Assembly: GCF_035582795.1 (NCBI RefSeq) | Contig: NC_134367.1 | Span: 109,664,062 to 109,728,061, forward strand | Reading direction: 5' to 3' | DNA length: 64,000 nucleotides | Source: Mycteria americana | Taxonomy: Eukaryota > Chordata > Aves > Ciconiiformes > Ciconiidae | Shown: piece after piece, positions 38,751-50,033 of the stretch | Layout of the letters: every line of letters begins with the position of its first letter | Position numbering within the stretch: the first letter of the stretch is position 1 | Program-made: the position numbers and the translations under genes | The notes under the pieces: generated by a model | Told to the model about the DNA's origin: nothing | The model's database searches: none | What the model saw: the letters and a program-made list of their open reading frames with translations, nothing else

Positions 38751-38790
38751 TAATAAATAATAATAAAATAATAAAAATAAATAATATTTG
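38751..38790. repeat. AT-rich simple repeat at the CR1 5' junction
   Basis: An (ATAA)/(ATAAT)-type run of about 40 bp directly at the 5' end of the large CR1 copy. It may be the AT-rich target into which the LINE inserted, or later expansion at the junction. Confidence 0.8.
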
Positions 38791-39694
38791 TACTGGTAGT
38801 ACTACCGGTTCTTTCTCATAGCAAGAGGTTTCTAGTCTTTAAGCAAAGTCCACACTGGGTTTTTCTTGCAGTTTGTTTTAGAGGTGCCGTGGCGAGCAGC
38901 GGAGATGCTGCAGGGACCGGTCCCCAGGCCGGGCTGCTCCTGGGGGTCTGTGCACGGGGTGTTAAATCCGACTTTCCTTACGGGGCAGCCCACCTGCCCC
39001 CCTCGGCCACATCTGTCCCAGGACAGGCTCCTGCTGTCCCGTGCTTGCATGGACAACCAGGAGGGACCGGAGCTGCCTTCAGGCTCTACAACCTGACTTC
39101 TCCTTCAGTGCAAAACCAATCTAGGTTTGTTTTTGTGGCCTTTGGTCCCAAGCACTGCCTCCGGCGCTGCTCGTGGTGTGGCTGAGCGGGAGAGGAGCAG
39201 GGGAAGCGCGTGGCTGTGCCAGGCAGCTCTGACGCCCCTGGGTGCTTTGATATCCTTGAGCGCAGAAATCGCAGGGTGGCACTAGGAAACCGCTCCGCTC
39301 GAGCCGCAACGTAGTGCTAGCCAAAAACGTAAAGACCGAAAAAAAAATTCCTGGTGTGGGGCTGCCTTTGGTGGGCTTCCCTGCAGAAGGGGGATGGAGA
39401 AGCTCAGGTCTCTCCCGGGGGTGCCCCCCACCCAGCCTGGAGCCGCCCGCAGCCCCGGCTCTGCTCCCACCCTGCCCTGCTCTCTGCAAAGCCAGTTCCC
39501 CTTTGTCAGGATCTGTCCCCGGCGCAGGGTCCTTCCCTACTCTTGCTTCTACGCAGCACTGCTCCCAGCGTGTGCTAGGGTAACCAAAGCTGGAGCCTGA
39601 TCCCCCCCCCAAATCATCACGGACACGAAAGCCGGCTCCTGGGTTGTTCCCAGGCTGCTGCAAGCTGCGCGGGGCAGACACGCACCGTAGACCA
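38791..39694. other. Intergenic, no gene seen
   Basis: Moderately GC-rich DNA between the CR1 copy and the inferred 3' end of ITPKB. Short open frames only, with nothing recognisable. Confidence 0.6.
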
Positions 39695-39715
39695 GGCAAA
39701 TGCTTCCTGTATGCC

Positions 39716-39721
39716 TTTATT
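39716..39721 (-). promoter_or_regulatory. ITPKB: Candidate ITPKB poly(A) signal (distal)
   Basis: TTTATT on the + strand reads AATAAA on the gene strand. About 25-40 nt downstream the gene strand reads GGTGCGTGTCTG, a GT-rich element of the type that follows a cleavage site. The hexamer plus downstream element make this the best end candidate found for ITPKB. Confidence 0.5.
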
Positions 39722-41145
39722 TGCAAAGTTACAGTATTTTTTTACAGGCACTGTGCGTTGGTGTTTCAGACCGGTTCGGATTTTTCTCTGTATTACCAAT
39801 GACCGAGAGGGGGGGTGGGAGCGGGGAAAATCCCTCACAGCAACCGTTCCAGCCTCCAGAAAGGCATAAGACATCTGAGAGGAACAATCTGCTTCTTCTG
39901 AAGCCACAGAGCGAGGAATCTGGTCTATAAACAAGCTTAAAAAATAATATACATATATAAGAGCAGCTTGAAGCTAAAGTACAGCGATAACTGGTACATA
40001 CCTATGCATATCTGTTCACACCCTTTCTCCAGAGCTGGAAAAGGGATGGTTTAAAAACTAAAAACACAGTTTAAGTAAAAAAAAAAAAAAAAGGAGGGAT
40101 TCCATGCATTAAGTTTTAGTGTTTTGTGCAATTAAAATGGGATGAAAATAAATATAACTTAAAAAAACCCAACCTTTTCCATGACAATAATGGAACAGAG
40201 GCAAGTCTATAAGGCACTTCCACATGGGCTATTCTAGAAAGCCTGGCAAAGAGCTAAAACAGTGCAACCATTTACAATGGCATTGGATGAGCTAAAGACA
40301 CCTGTCTGGTGAGATATGAACTGAGAAAAACCTTAGGAAACTTCAGTCCTCGGGAAAGAGGCTGCGGCATGGCTGCAGACGGCTCAACGGCCAACTCCTC
40401 CTCCTCATTGCTGCCAGGAGAAGACCTCTCCCACCGAGGATGCTGGACCCAGCGGACGATGGCAGAGGGGCTCTGGAGCACCACTCCTCAGGAGCGAGAT
40501 GAGACGGTGGGTTTGGGGATGGAACGGGTGAGGGATTTGCGGCTGTCGAGCTCCTGCACCACCTCCAGCACCGCACGCTCCTTCTGTCCTCAACGCCAGG
40601 GACTCCCCAGCTTGCCCGGCAGCCTCCCCTCCCCACCGTCCTTTCGGTCACTGACCTTTTAGTGAGCCAGCTCTGCTGCGAGCAAGCCGCTTAGTTCAAA
40701 TGTTCCAGGAAGTTAAAAAATAGCCTCCGCCCTAAATAGGGAACTGGGTGTTTTTGCAGGAGCGGGAGCGCAGAAGCCGTACGCGCAGCCCGAGCAGGCT
40801 GGGAAGCCAGCGGCGAAGAGCAGCGGCAGAGTCAGCCAGCTCCGCGGAAAAAAAAAGGGAAGGCACGGGGATGCCTGACCCCAACCCTGCTTCGCCAAAG
40901 ACGACTAACCCGGCCACCTCGAGCGCTGCTTTGCTGCTGTAACCCTTCGCCTGCCGCTGATAAAAATTACAGAGATGCTCCAGGCGGGAGGGTCGCCCCG
41001 GGCCAGGTGCGGGCATTGGCGGCACTACCCCTGCGCACGTGCTCGGCTGCTACCAAAAAAAGACTGATCAACCTGGATGGCTACTTTAGGTTTCATAGTA
41101 GTCCCTTACAAGCTATTTTTCTCTCCCCCAGCCCTGTCCAAAGTC

Positions 41146-41151
41146 TTTATT
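41146..41151 (-). promoter_or_regulatory. ITPKB: Candidate ITPKB poly(A) signal (proximal)
   Basis: AATAAA on the - strand about 840 nt after the stop codon. No obvious GT-rich element follows, so it is weaker than the distal one. It could support a short-3'UTR isoform. Confidence 0.3.
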
Positions 41152-41991
41152 CACCATGGAGGGCTGGAGACCCCAGCTAAGCAGCTGGAAGCAGCTCCTA
41201 GCAGGGGAGCTGGGTCTCTAGAGAGGAGCTCGAAGTGTTACCTACCACGCCAGCACACCCAGCAGCGGGCACGTGGGTGGGAAGCACCTGGCCACGGTAA
41301 ATACCTGTGCCCGACCACGTGGTCCCGCAGCAGGAGGGAAACCCTCGCCATCCAGTGCCACCTGAAAATAACTGAGCAACCTCTACGGGATGTCTTGAAC
41401 ACAAAGAAAAACCCAAATCTGCCCTTCTGGCATCAATTAAGGACTCGGCCCAGCCAGGTCCCTCGGTTGAAAGGTGCTGGCAAAGACAATTAAAGGGCTC
41501 CCACCCCAGTATCCTTCGTTGTCTCCAGGCCTCGCTCAGGCACCCTGGCTGCCAGAGGGTCCTGGGCACGGCCACTGAGTGTTTTCGGGATGAGGCTACT
41601 GATCCCAGCGCAGGGAGAGGCTCCTTCCTCCGCCAGCCCTCTTAAAATCAGGCCGTGCAAGAGACAAAAGCGCGATAGGCAAAGCACGCGCTTGCCTAAG
41701 CAACCCCTCCGGGCTGCTCCCGGCCGGCACGGCCGCCTGCTCCCACCAACTTTGCGAAGCCAAGGTTTCAAGTTCAGCTGTTGTTCTGGCAGGTTAGTTC
41801 TCTATTTACATGGAGAGGGGGGGAAAAAAAAAAACCCAAGACAACCTAAAAAAAACACAACAAAACCACATTAAATAGGGAGAGTATAGCTTTCAAATGG
41901 GAAGGGCGAGGGCTGGAAAGTGTCTTGTAGTGCAGTTCAGAAGAGTCAGTCGGGGCAGGTTGGGGGTAGTGGCAGAGTCAGACGCGCGGCT

Positions 41992-42207
41992 TTAATGCAA
42001 GTCTTCGCTCTGGGACAACTCTGTCAGGATCTGAATGAGGTTGTCCAGCCCCCAGAGGTAGCCATCCTCTCTGTTCCCTTCCACCCAGGGCACGTTGTGC
42101 TGGAGAACTTGTCCCTCCGGCAGCGGGGTGGTTTTCCCAAAGTCAATCATCCAGACTTTGGCCTGTTCCTTCTTGTCGTGAATGAAGAGGAGGGAGCTCC
42201 CGATTAC
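41992..42207 (-). CDS. ITPKB: ITPKB, last coding exon (catalytic C-lobe end)
   Basis: The exon begins after a CAG acceptor at 42208-42210 with [14 protein letters not shown] and runs 71 codons to TAA (41992-41994). It carries the metal-binding DFG motif within [15 protein letters not shown], the HNVPW segment and [13 protein letters not shown], all typical of the C-terminal part of IP3 3-kinases. The final residues (ELSQSEDLH) are the variable tail. It is in phase 0 with the preceding exon. Confidence 0.96.
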   Translation of the reverse strand, partial: VIGSSLLFIHDKKEQAKVWMIDFGKTTPLPEGQVLQHNVPWVEGNREDGYLWGLDNLIQILTELSQSEDLH

Positions 42208-44937
42208 CTGCGGAGAGGAGAGACCAGTTAGTGGTGCTCCTATTGCTCATTCTCAGCCAGCTTCAGGGCTTCCAGACGCCTTGTCTCAGGCTGCATTTGC
42301 AAGAGGTGATGCTGAGATTTTGCATGAGCAAAAGCAATCTCTGTGTTGCTGGCTGTGTTTGCACATGCAAATCGGGTATTCAGGCAAGCTGATTTACTCA
42401 TACCCGGCTCCTGGCAGAAGGAGAGGATCAGAAAAACACGGGCATGAAAGACAGAGATGTCATTTTGGAAACTGAGTCAAGGTCCCCAGGGAAGGGATGA
42501 GATGAACTGTCTCAGCCTTCAGGTGGGGATTTTTTTCCAAGGCTGGTTCTTTGTGACCGGCTTGTGCCATTCACACTCACCAGCCCTGCAGACATCACCA
42601 CAGGGACGCCTACGTCCCACGTACAAATTACTTGGAATGTGCCGTCTCCTGCCTGAAACACCATCCAGTTGCACCCAGATTCCCCCTAGAATATTCTCCT
42701 GGCTTTCACAGGGCTCTGGGGATGCAAGTTACAGAGGTGCATGTACATTAATTTCCTTTCCCATGAGTTCACTTGGCTACATCTGCTTTGAAGCGCTCTC
42801 TCATATCCTGACCGGCCTTTGGGAAAATCCTGCAGCAAGTATTGGCCTGGGCAAGCCTGGGGAAGCCCGTGGGTGCATGTGGGAAGGTGAAGCACATCAC
42901 CTCTGAGAGCAGAAGTCTCACGGCCTGTCACAGCGGGATGGGACCCCACGAGCCCAATGCTCACCACCCACGGAGCAGAGAGATGCTCAGCAGGTGGGTG
43001 CCTCCAGCTCAGCCCCCTGGCCCATCCCGGCTCGCAGTTCCAGCCAGGCTGCTGCCCAGCAGCAGCCCCACTGTGGCTTCCCAATACTTGGGGAACACGT
43101 ATCGGTGTCAGGTCATTCGCCATCATGCTCTTCTGCTGAATCTGCTCCTCCAGTCAGAAGATTTTAGCAGGCGGTACTGCAGAAGAGCACCACCGGGCGT
43201 GCTGCAGAGCTGTCCCAAATGAAGATTGCTTTCCAAAGTACGTCCAATGTGCATGAATTGGTGGATTACGAACTCGCTTGCCCTTGTATCACAAATAGGA
43301 ACCTTGGTGACCAGAGTGCAATGGCTGTTAGCAGACAGGACACAGTGTGCTGAGAGCCAGGAGCACCCCACAAGCTGTGCAGATATGCAGAGGAGCACAG
43401 CTCTAGGGGCATCCAGCTGGTGTCAGCCCTCCAAAACAGCAGCACTAAAAGTTACCGGGGACTCCCACGTCTGTGCTATCAGCAGGGTTTAGTTTAAGGT
43501 TTGCCTTTAGATGAGGGTTTTGAATGGGAAGCATGTACTGTTTGCAAAAGCTATTATGAATTTACATTTTTGAGGAGACCTCCTCCTCCAGCGCATTGGG
43601 AAAACATCCAAGGTCCAGAGATATGTATTATTTCCCAGAAATGCTTATCTTTAGCTCTTCTCCTTCTAAGCTCTTATAGGCCTCTCTTGGCCAGGACAGA
43701 GCATTTTAACTTTAAGGAAAAGCCTTTTGCTGACGTTCTTTGCTTGCCTGTCCTGGGTCGCCAAATTCTCCTGCAGCTCCTCAGAGGAGCCCTGCCCAGC
43801 AAGGGCCCTGCGGAGGGACACGCAGAGCTTGGCTGACCTTCTGCTGCGCTTCATCTCGAAGTGGGACGGAAAGTCAAAGCTATTGCTTTTTAATTTTTAA
43901 GGAGTGGAAACTCCTTTCAAAACCTCCTTGAAAGGCTGTTTTGTTTCTGTGTTTTCAAACGAAACCCTGGCACTTGGTTTCAGGGAGCATTTTGCTTCCC
44001 ATGTTGAACTGACCTGAAACCCTTGGTTTCGACATTTCCCTTCCAATTGCCTTACAGGCCCTGCCATCAGAGGGCACGGCCCCATCTGCCTCCGGCTCCC
44101 GGCAGGACCCTCCGTGTGTGGCCAAGGCCGAGGTGGCACATGTGGCTCCAGCTGAGGGACAGCGGGCTCTCGGAGCTGCGGCTCTGCTCCCTGCGAGTCA
44201 AGGGTTCCTATGCCCATAGGCAACACGTGCCAAGGACATATGCTCTCATGTTTTGTTAAGCAGATGCAATAGCGAATACTCTTTGCCAATGAAAAAAAAT
44301 CAATAAAATTATTTAAGTACATTATCGAGCATTCCAATTCCTGTTGAAATGGCCAAAAAATGTAGCACTTCCTCTTTCTTTTTCCTCCAGAACTGAATTT
44401 TCACTGTAGAAAATGTTGATTCCATGGACCTCGTTTCTGGAGGAAAGTCCTTCCAAGGGCAGAGTCCTTACCGTGGTGCCCCAACCAGCTCAGCAAAGGC
44501 AGTTGTGGGATATCTGCAATTTATGGCTACGATGAAGCCTTGTTTGATCACATGGAGCAACTGGCAGCCCAATGATACCTGATGCGCATTCAGACAGGCA
44601 TTTCTCTCCAGAAAACCCCTATACTTTTACACTAGGGATTTTCCCAGTCATATAAACCCATAAGCAGCCCAAATTCCTCCCAGATCACTTTTAATCTGTA
44701 TGAACATTGGTTTTCAGTAGATTTGAGCCCATATCAGATGCATGAACATTATATCAGTCATCAGCTGTATTTCCACCTAAGTATTATATAAACAGGGGGC
44801 TGAAAATATGGGTATAAGAATAACTTCAAAATTGCAGAAATTTACAGCCTCTGACTTTGACTTCTCTTCTCTCCTTGGACAAGCTGAGATGAAACTGTTC
44901 GCATTTCCAGGCAGATCTATTTCAACACAAGTATTAC
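42208..44937 (-). other. ITPKB: ITPKB last intron
   Basis: A 2.7-kb intron with donor GTAATA at 44937 and acceptor CAG at 42208. It contains no recognised repeat or gene, only ordinary mixed-composition DNA. Confidence 0.85.
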
Positions 44938-45009
44938 CTCATGGCACTTGAAGAACGGGGATGTCTCCAGGGTAGCACGGATGCCCTTCAACCGGTTAAG
45001 GTAACTGTT
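44938..45009 (-). CDS. ITPKB: ITPKB, 72-nt exon
   Basis: Twenty-four codons reading [20 protein letters not shown] and ending KCHE, phase 0 at both ends. The acceptor ttccag (45010-45015) is preceded on the gene strand by a very long T-rich tract (45020-45049). The donor is GTAATA, slightly off consensus. The segment corresponds to the helix before the VIGSSLLF strand in the kinase fold. A second AG five bases into the exon would shift the frame and is not expected to be used. Confidence 0.92.
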
Positions 45010-46583
45010 CTGGAATTACAAAAAAAAAAAAAAAAAAAAAAGAAAAAAACCAAGCCATCAGCGCTGCAGGAAGCCTACATAAAAACTGCTGCATGGGGCA
45101 GACAGGAAAGTCACCCCTCCTAGCATCCTCTCCATGACACCACGTTTGCATGGAGAGATGCTGGGGGTGTCCCTCAGCCACCCTGCGCTCAGCATGCTCC
45201 CACAGAGCTGTCCCCTGGGAGGGTGTCCCCTCTTTTTTGGGATCCGCTTATCCTTTTGGCCTCTACAGCATCCTGTGAGCTCCTGTGGCTTCCAAAACTT
45301 AGTGAGAGCATTTGCTTTTGCTGAACCGGTGCTTTCTGCAGACTTTCCCTGCTGCGTCCACGGTGCTTCTGAGGAGGGAACAGCTCATTCAGTCTGCACG
45401 TGCCGTGCCGTGCATGCACAGCCAGGCTGCTTTTTTCTCTCACCTGCCCTCTTTTTAATAGGTCAGCTCTTCACCTCACCTGTCATTTTATCACTCAGTC
45501 AGTCAAGCATTGCGAGACACTTCTGTAACTCCCTATCAGCCCTTCTGCAAAGCTGGTACCATAGGTGGAAGGGCTTTCACACTAGTCAGCATGCAGGTCA
45601 AGACCCACGTGCCTGTTCAAGCATCCCTGCAAATTGCTGGAAGGCACTAAATGTTCTCCGGGGGCCCCTTTGATAATTTGATTTTGACGCTTAGACAGAA
45701 GAACTAAGCCCAGGAATAGGCACAGCAGGTATCTGGGCACTACAATACACCTACATTTTGACACTTTGACTGCGTGGGGAGATGTGGGGGTCACTGTATT
45801 GCAATGGTTTGGCCAAGGAGCCCCATCCAGAGCCAGGGCATGATGGTGTGAGTGTGCTCCGAGCTCTTTGGGGATAAAATGCAGCCAGGCAACTTAATTT
45901 TCAGATCCAGGAATAATCCCTAGGTAACTCTTGTCAAAGCAAACATGCCAGTTTGAAGGAGGCAGTGCCAAGGGCCACTCCAGCTGGAGCCTTGCATTTG
46001 TAGGCTTTATATAGTACAGCTTAAAATGGGAGCGCTTTGTCAAATAAGATATTTGACACAGTTAGTGTAAATTGTTTACAGCTACATCTCTTATTCTCCT
46101 GGCAACGTAGAGAAACTTGGGAAATGCCGACTGCAGCTCGCCCATGCAAAGGGCGGCTGGCGCAGGCGGGGGGATGCCCTGGCACCCTTCCTGCGAGAGC
46201 GAGCGCAGGGCAGCCCGCTCTGCCAGGGTGGGAGCCCCCACCATCGCACGCTGGGGTAAAGAGCGGGCTCAGAGGCTGCCGCCAGCCCCAGGGACGAGGG
46301 GGCAGAGCGCGGCTGTGCCTCCCCAGCAGGTTTTGGGGCCGACCCTTGAGCATCCTCGGGCCTGGCTCAAGCAACGCTGCTGCAGCAAACACGTCCCCTC
46401 CCAGCCCTCCGCTGCTCTCCCCTCACCCCTGCGCCAGGATGGCATTTCTCTTTGCCATTTTTCATGCTTTTTTAAGAGGGATTGCTCAGGCTGCAGCCTC
46501 TCAGGGCAGGGAGCTGAGGAGCCGAGGCCAGCCTCCACAGAAGGAGCCCTCTCCAGGCAGCCTCCCCAGCATCCCCCACTCAC
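45010..46583 (-). other. ITPKB: ITPKB intron
   Basis: A 1.6-kb intron between donor GTGAGT (46583) and acceptor CAG (45010). Its 3' end carries an A-run on the + strand (45020-45041, then seven more A), which is the polypyrimidine tract of the next exon. The right part, about 46.1-46.6 kb, is GC-rich with long chance open frames on both strands. Confidence 0.85.
45020..45049. repeat. A-rich homopolymer forming an exon's polypyrimidine tract
   Basis: A22, one G, then A7 on the + strand. On the gene strand this is an almost uninterrupted T29 tract ending about 11 bases before the 72-nt ITPKB exon. Confidence 0.9.
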
Positions 46584-46685
46584 CAAAACGTTGCGGTTTC
46601 CTCTGGTGAACTCCCTGAAGGCCTCCATGACTTGTTCCTTTGTCCGCGTCTTCTTGAAGTCCCGGTTCACGGTGCCATCCTCTTT
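46584..46685 (-). CDS. ITPKB: ITPKB, 102-nt exon
   Basis: Thirty-four codons, phase 0 at both ends, beginning [12 protein letters not shown] and ending [12 protein letters not shown]. This is the well-conserved IP3 3-kinase segment after the IEGIK strand. The acceptor is ttcttttcaag and the donor is GTGAGT. The 102-nt length keeps the frame if skipped, but skipping would remove part of the kinase fold. Confidence 0.95.
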
Positions 46686-47366
46686 CTTGAAAAGAAGGGA
46701 GAGCGGTGAGCGGGATGGGGAGGGAGGGAGCCGGGGCAGGACTGATGTTTCAGCAGCCATGCATGTCCCTGAGTAGGATGCGACCAGCCTTTTTGGCAGC
46801 TGAAGGACCTGTCTATGGAGGAGGGATGAGCGGAGGCAGCAGCTCTCTGCCTTGCACATCCCAAATCATCCCACAGCTCTGCTGCATTGCCCTCTAATGC
46901 ACATGGCAAGTCTCCACCATCACACGCTCGCCGAGGTCACCGGCAACGTGGACAAGCTGCCTCTCACGGACCTGGCGCTCGCTGCCAACAGAGGCTGGTG
47001 ACCACCCGTTTCTGGCCACGCTGTGCCCAAATGGCTTCCCGTCGCTGCTGCGGCGGAGCGCAGGCCCTGGCACCAGCCTCAGGCTGCACCCCTGCTTGGG
47101 GAGGAAAGCAGAGCACAGCCACGGCAGGACAAAACTGAGCGTGGACGGAGACAGCATCGCAGGAGCAGGCACAAAAACCCCTCCACGAACCACTGCAGCA
47201 AGGAGAAGGCGGCAAGGAGCAAGCCCCACGGCTGTCTTGCCTCACTAGTGCTTTGCTAGTCCGTGGGCAGCAAACCCTCCAAGGCAGCAGCCTGGCACCG
47301 AGATGCGGCGAGCGGCCTCGTGTTCTCCCTCCGCCTCTTCCCCAGAGGCACATCGGTGCTTGGCCC

Positions 47367-47409
47367 GCTGCAGGGACGGCACGGCTTGGTCTGCTGCAGG
47401 GACGGCACG
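47367..47409. repeat. 17-bp unit duplicated with 26-bp period
   Basis: GCTGCAGGGACGGCACG occurs exactly at 47367-47383 and again at 47393-47409. A short local duplication in an ITPKB intron. Confidence 0.9.
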
Positions 47410-48165
47410 CGGCCCTGACCCGGAGGCTGCTGGCCAAACCTCTGGGCAGCTTTGTAGGTCGCTCCCCGTTTCCCCGGTCCTACTGGGGCTCTGATTTTTA
47501 GACCAGCAGGTTTCATTATGTGGAGCGGCCGCGGGTCAGGCAGGCAGAGCTCGCTTCCTGGATACAGGGGCTATTTTAAACCACATGTGCTTGTGCTCGC
47601 AGCTCCGCCTGCAGACCTCCATCCCACCGCTCCGGACAGCTCGTTTGCACACAATAGAGTGAAGGGACGGAGGCCAAAAAGACATCCTGTGGGCTGGGGA
47701 AGATGAAGTAAGGATGAAGAAGCAGAGCAGAGACTGGGGAAGGAAGAGAGCACAATGAAATCACCTGCCCCGGAGATTTATGTGCCCTGGCAGGACTTGG
47801 GACCCATCCAGGGAAGTGCCCCGGGATGGGGCCATGTGCATCCCCCTGGGCTGGCCGTGGGCATGGTGGCCAGTCCAGCCTGGGGGAAGGCCGAGCGCTC
47901 AGGCTGCGGACAGCTGGGCAAGGTGAGCCCGGCACCAAACCCACACCTGATGTGCAGTTTGGAATGAATCACACAGCCCACTTCCAACTTCCGGCTTGCG
48001 TTTTGTGCAAATGTTAACTGAGGTGATAACAAAAGCAGCGTGTGAAAGGTCTTAGTCTCCAGGAAGAGCTTTGTTTGCACGGGGTGCAACCAGTTTGCAC
48101 AGGGCTTGAAGCACCGGCTTCCAACCACCCTGGACCCAGCCTGACCACCGTGCCGCCACAGGGTA

Positions 48166-48173
48166 TAAAAGCA
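48166..48173 (+). promoter_or_regulatory. TATA-box-like sequence antisense to ITPKB
   Basis: GGGTATAAAAGC on the + strand, inside an ITPKB intron. It matches the TATA-box consensus, and a GC-rich region begins directly after. Such matches are expected a few times by chance in a window this size, and nothing downstream looks like a gene. Confidence 0.2.
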
Positions 48174-49492
48174 AGGCTAACGGCTGGCAGAGCACGCCTC
48201 GGCAGGGGCCGGGGACCACCTTCTCGCTGGAGACCTCCCTGCCGTAGCAGCCACCCTGCCGAGGGACCGAGCAGAGCCAGGTTCTCTGCCTTCGGCGGTC
48301 TCTCGCGAGGCAGCAGGCTGCAGCAGCGCGGGCAGGAGGCCTCGCCGAGGATGCTCTGGTGGCACGTGCGCGATGTATAGGGGAAGGGTGCTACGCCGCT
48401 ATATGTCCATCACGTGAGCCCTGACGTGGCAGTTCAGAAATCAACCCACCCCCTCCCTGGGGGATGATAGATATCAATTTGGCAAAGTGCCACAGCACTA
48501 ATTTCACATGTAAAGAGCACAACTTTCCACAAAGCTTCCAAGAAAGGAGATGGACTTCTAAGTGCTCCTAAAAATAAATGAAAACCACAGATGGCCGTTC
48601 AGATAAGGCAATCTAGGCTTCAGGAAAGCTAAACAGCCTATCCGTAACGCTGCTCCCATAATTACCCCCCCTCCCGCCCTTTCCTTGCCCAGCCAGACGC
48701 TGCGGCCGTGGGGCTGACAACTGCCACGACATTTACAGGTGTCCGAGCCCCGAGGGGGCTGCCTTCCACACAGCAGAAATGTGAGGGGGGCTGATAAGGG
48801 CTATCGCAACCTCCGCCCCACCGGTGATTCCAGTTTGCGCTGGTGTCACTGGGGCAGGCTTCACGTCAGCCAGTTCCCCCTCCGGCACTGTGTCTGGCCT
48901 CGGATGGGGCTCGCGAGCCGCCTGTCTTGGGAAAGTCAGGTGAGAGGTTTCAGGGCTGGTTCTGGGACCCCACAGACATCCCAGCATCAGGGAATACCGT
49001 CCCACCATGGCCTCCCTGCAGGCAATGGTGAGTGACTCTCAGACCAGAGCAGATGCTCGGGAGCAAAACTTCTTGCAATGAGCTCCAGTAAGCTTCAACT
49101 GGGTCACCAAGGATCACTTGTATTACTTTTAGCAGGGTAATTTTATTAATACCTACCGTTTCTAAGAGTTTCAAGCTACTCCAGAAAGTTAGATGAGTGT
49201 CATTATCTCCTTTTGCAGAGGAAAATTTTCATTTTAAAGAACCACCGGATCCTCGACACCACTTGGGAAAGCGAGAGCTCGGCCAGGAAAAGGTCCCCAT
49301 CCTCATTTCCAACCCCGAGCTGCCTGGTCACCTCACCTGCCCGCGCTGTCCCGAAGGGAAGGCTACTGCTGCTCCCCTTCTTACTCTGTGCCCCCTTCCA
49401 GCCCATGCACCCAGGGCCAAATCCTGCCCTTCTCTTGCATGGCAAGGTGCTCTCCTGTAGCAGCCTCCGGCCATGAGTGAGGGGCAGGGCAG

Positions 49493-50033
49493 ATTCACAG
49501 AATCACAGAATCATATAGGTTGGAAAAGACCTTTAAGATCATCAAGTCCAACCATAAACCTAACACTGCCAAAACCACCACTACACCATGTCTCTAAGTA
49601 CCTCATCCAAACGTCCTTTAAATACCTCCAGGGATGGCGACTCAACCACTTCCCTGGGCAGCCTGGTCCAATGCTTGATAACCCTCTCGGTGAAGAAAAA
49701 TTTCCTAATATCCAGTCTAAACCTCCCCTGGTGCAGCTTGAGGCCATTTCCTCTTGTCCTATCACTTGTTACCTGGGAGAAGAGACCGACCCCCACCTCT
49801 CTACAACCTCCTTTCAGGCAGTTGTAGAGAGCAATAAGGTCTCCCCTCAGCCTCCTTTTCTCCAGGCTAAACAGTCCCAGCTCCCTCAGCCGCTCCTCAT
49901 CAGCCTTGTGCTCCAGACCCTTCACCAGCTTCGTTGCCCTTCTCTGGACACGCTCCAGCACCTCAATGTCTCTCTTGTAGTGGGGGGCCCAAAACTGAAC
50001 ACAGTATTCGAGGTGCGGCCTCACCAGTGCCGA
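49493..50033 (-). mobile_element. CR1 LINE 3' fragment
   Basis: A 540-bp 5'-truncated CR1 copy in - orientation, as is the large copy. The 3' terminus shows the CR1 tail as ATTCACAGAATCACAGAATC on the + strand, then the GGTTGGAAAAGACC block. On the - strand, 49581-50024 is one open frame of 147 codons starting [19 protein letters not shown] and carrying [17 protein letters not shown], the C-terminal end of CR1 ORF2, without a frameshift. It is a different subfamily from the larger copy (differing tail and ORF end). GATTCAC occurs at both borders. Confidence 0.95.

Larger units (their letters stand above)
39695..41991 (-). other. ITPKB: Probable ITPKB 3'UTR
   Basis: About 2.3 kb from the stop codon to a predicted cleavage point just beyond the AATAAA at 39716-39721. 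An alternative AATAAA at 41146-41151 would give a 3'UTR of about 0.85 kb. The distal 39.9-40.3 kb is AT-rich, as is common for 3'UTRs, with an A-tract near 40078-40092; the 40.35-41.0 kb part is GC-rich. The extent is inferred from signals only. Confidence 0.5.
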
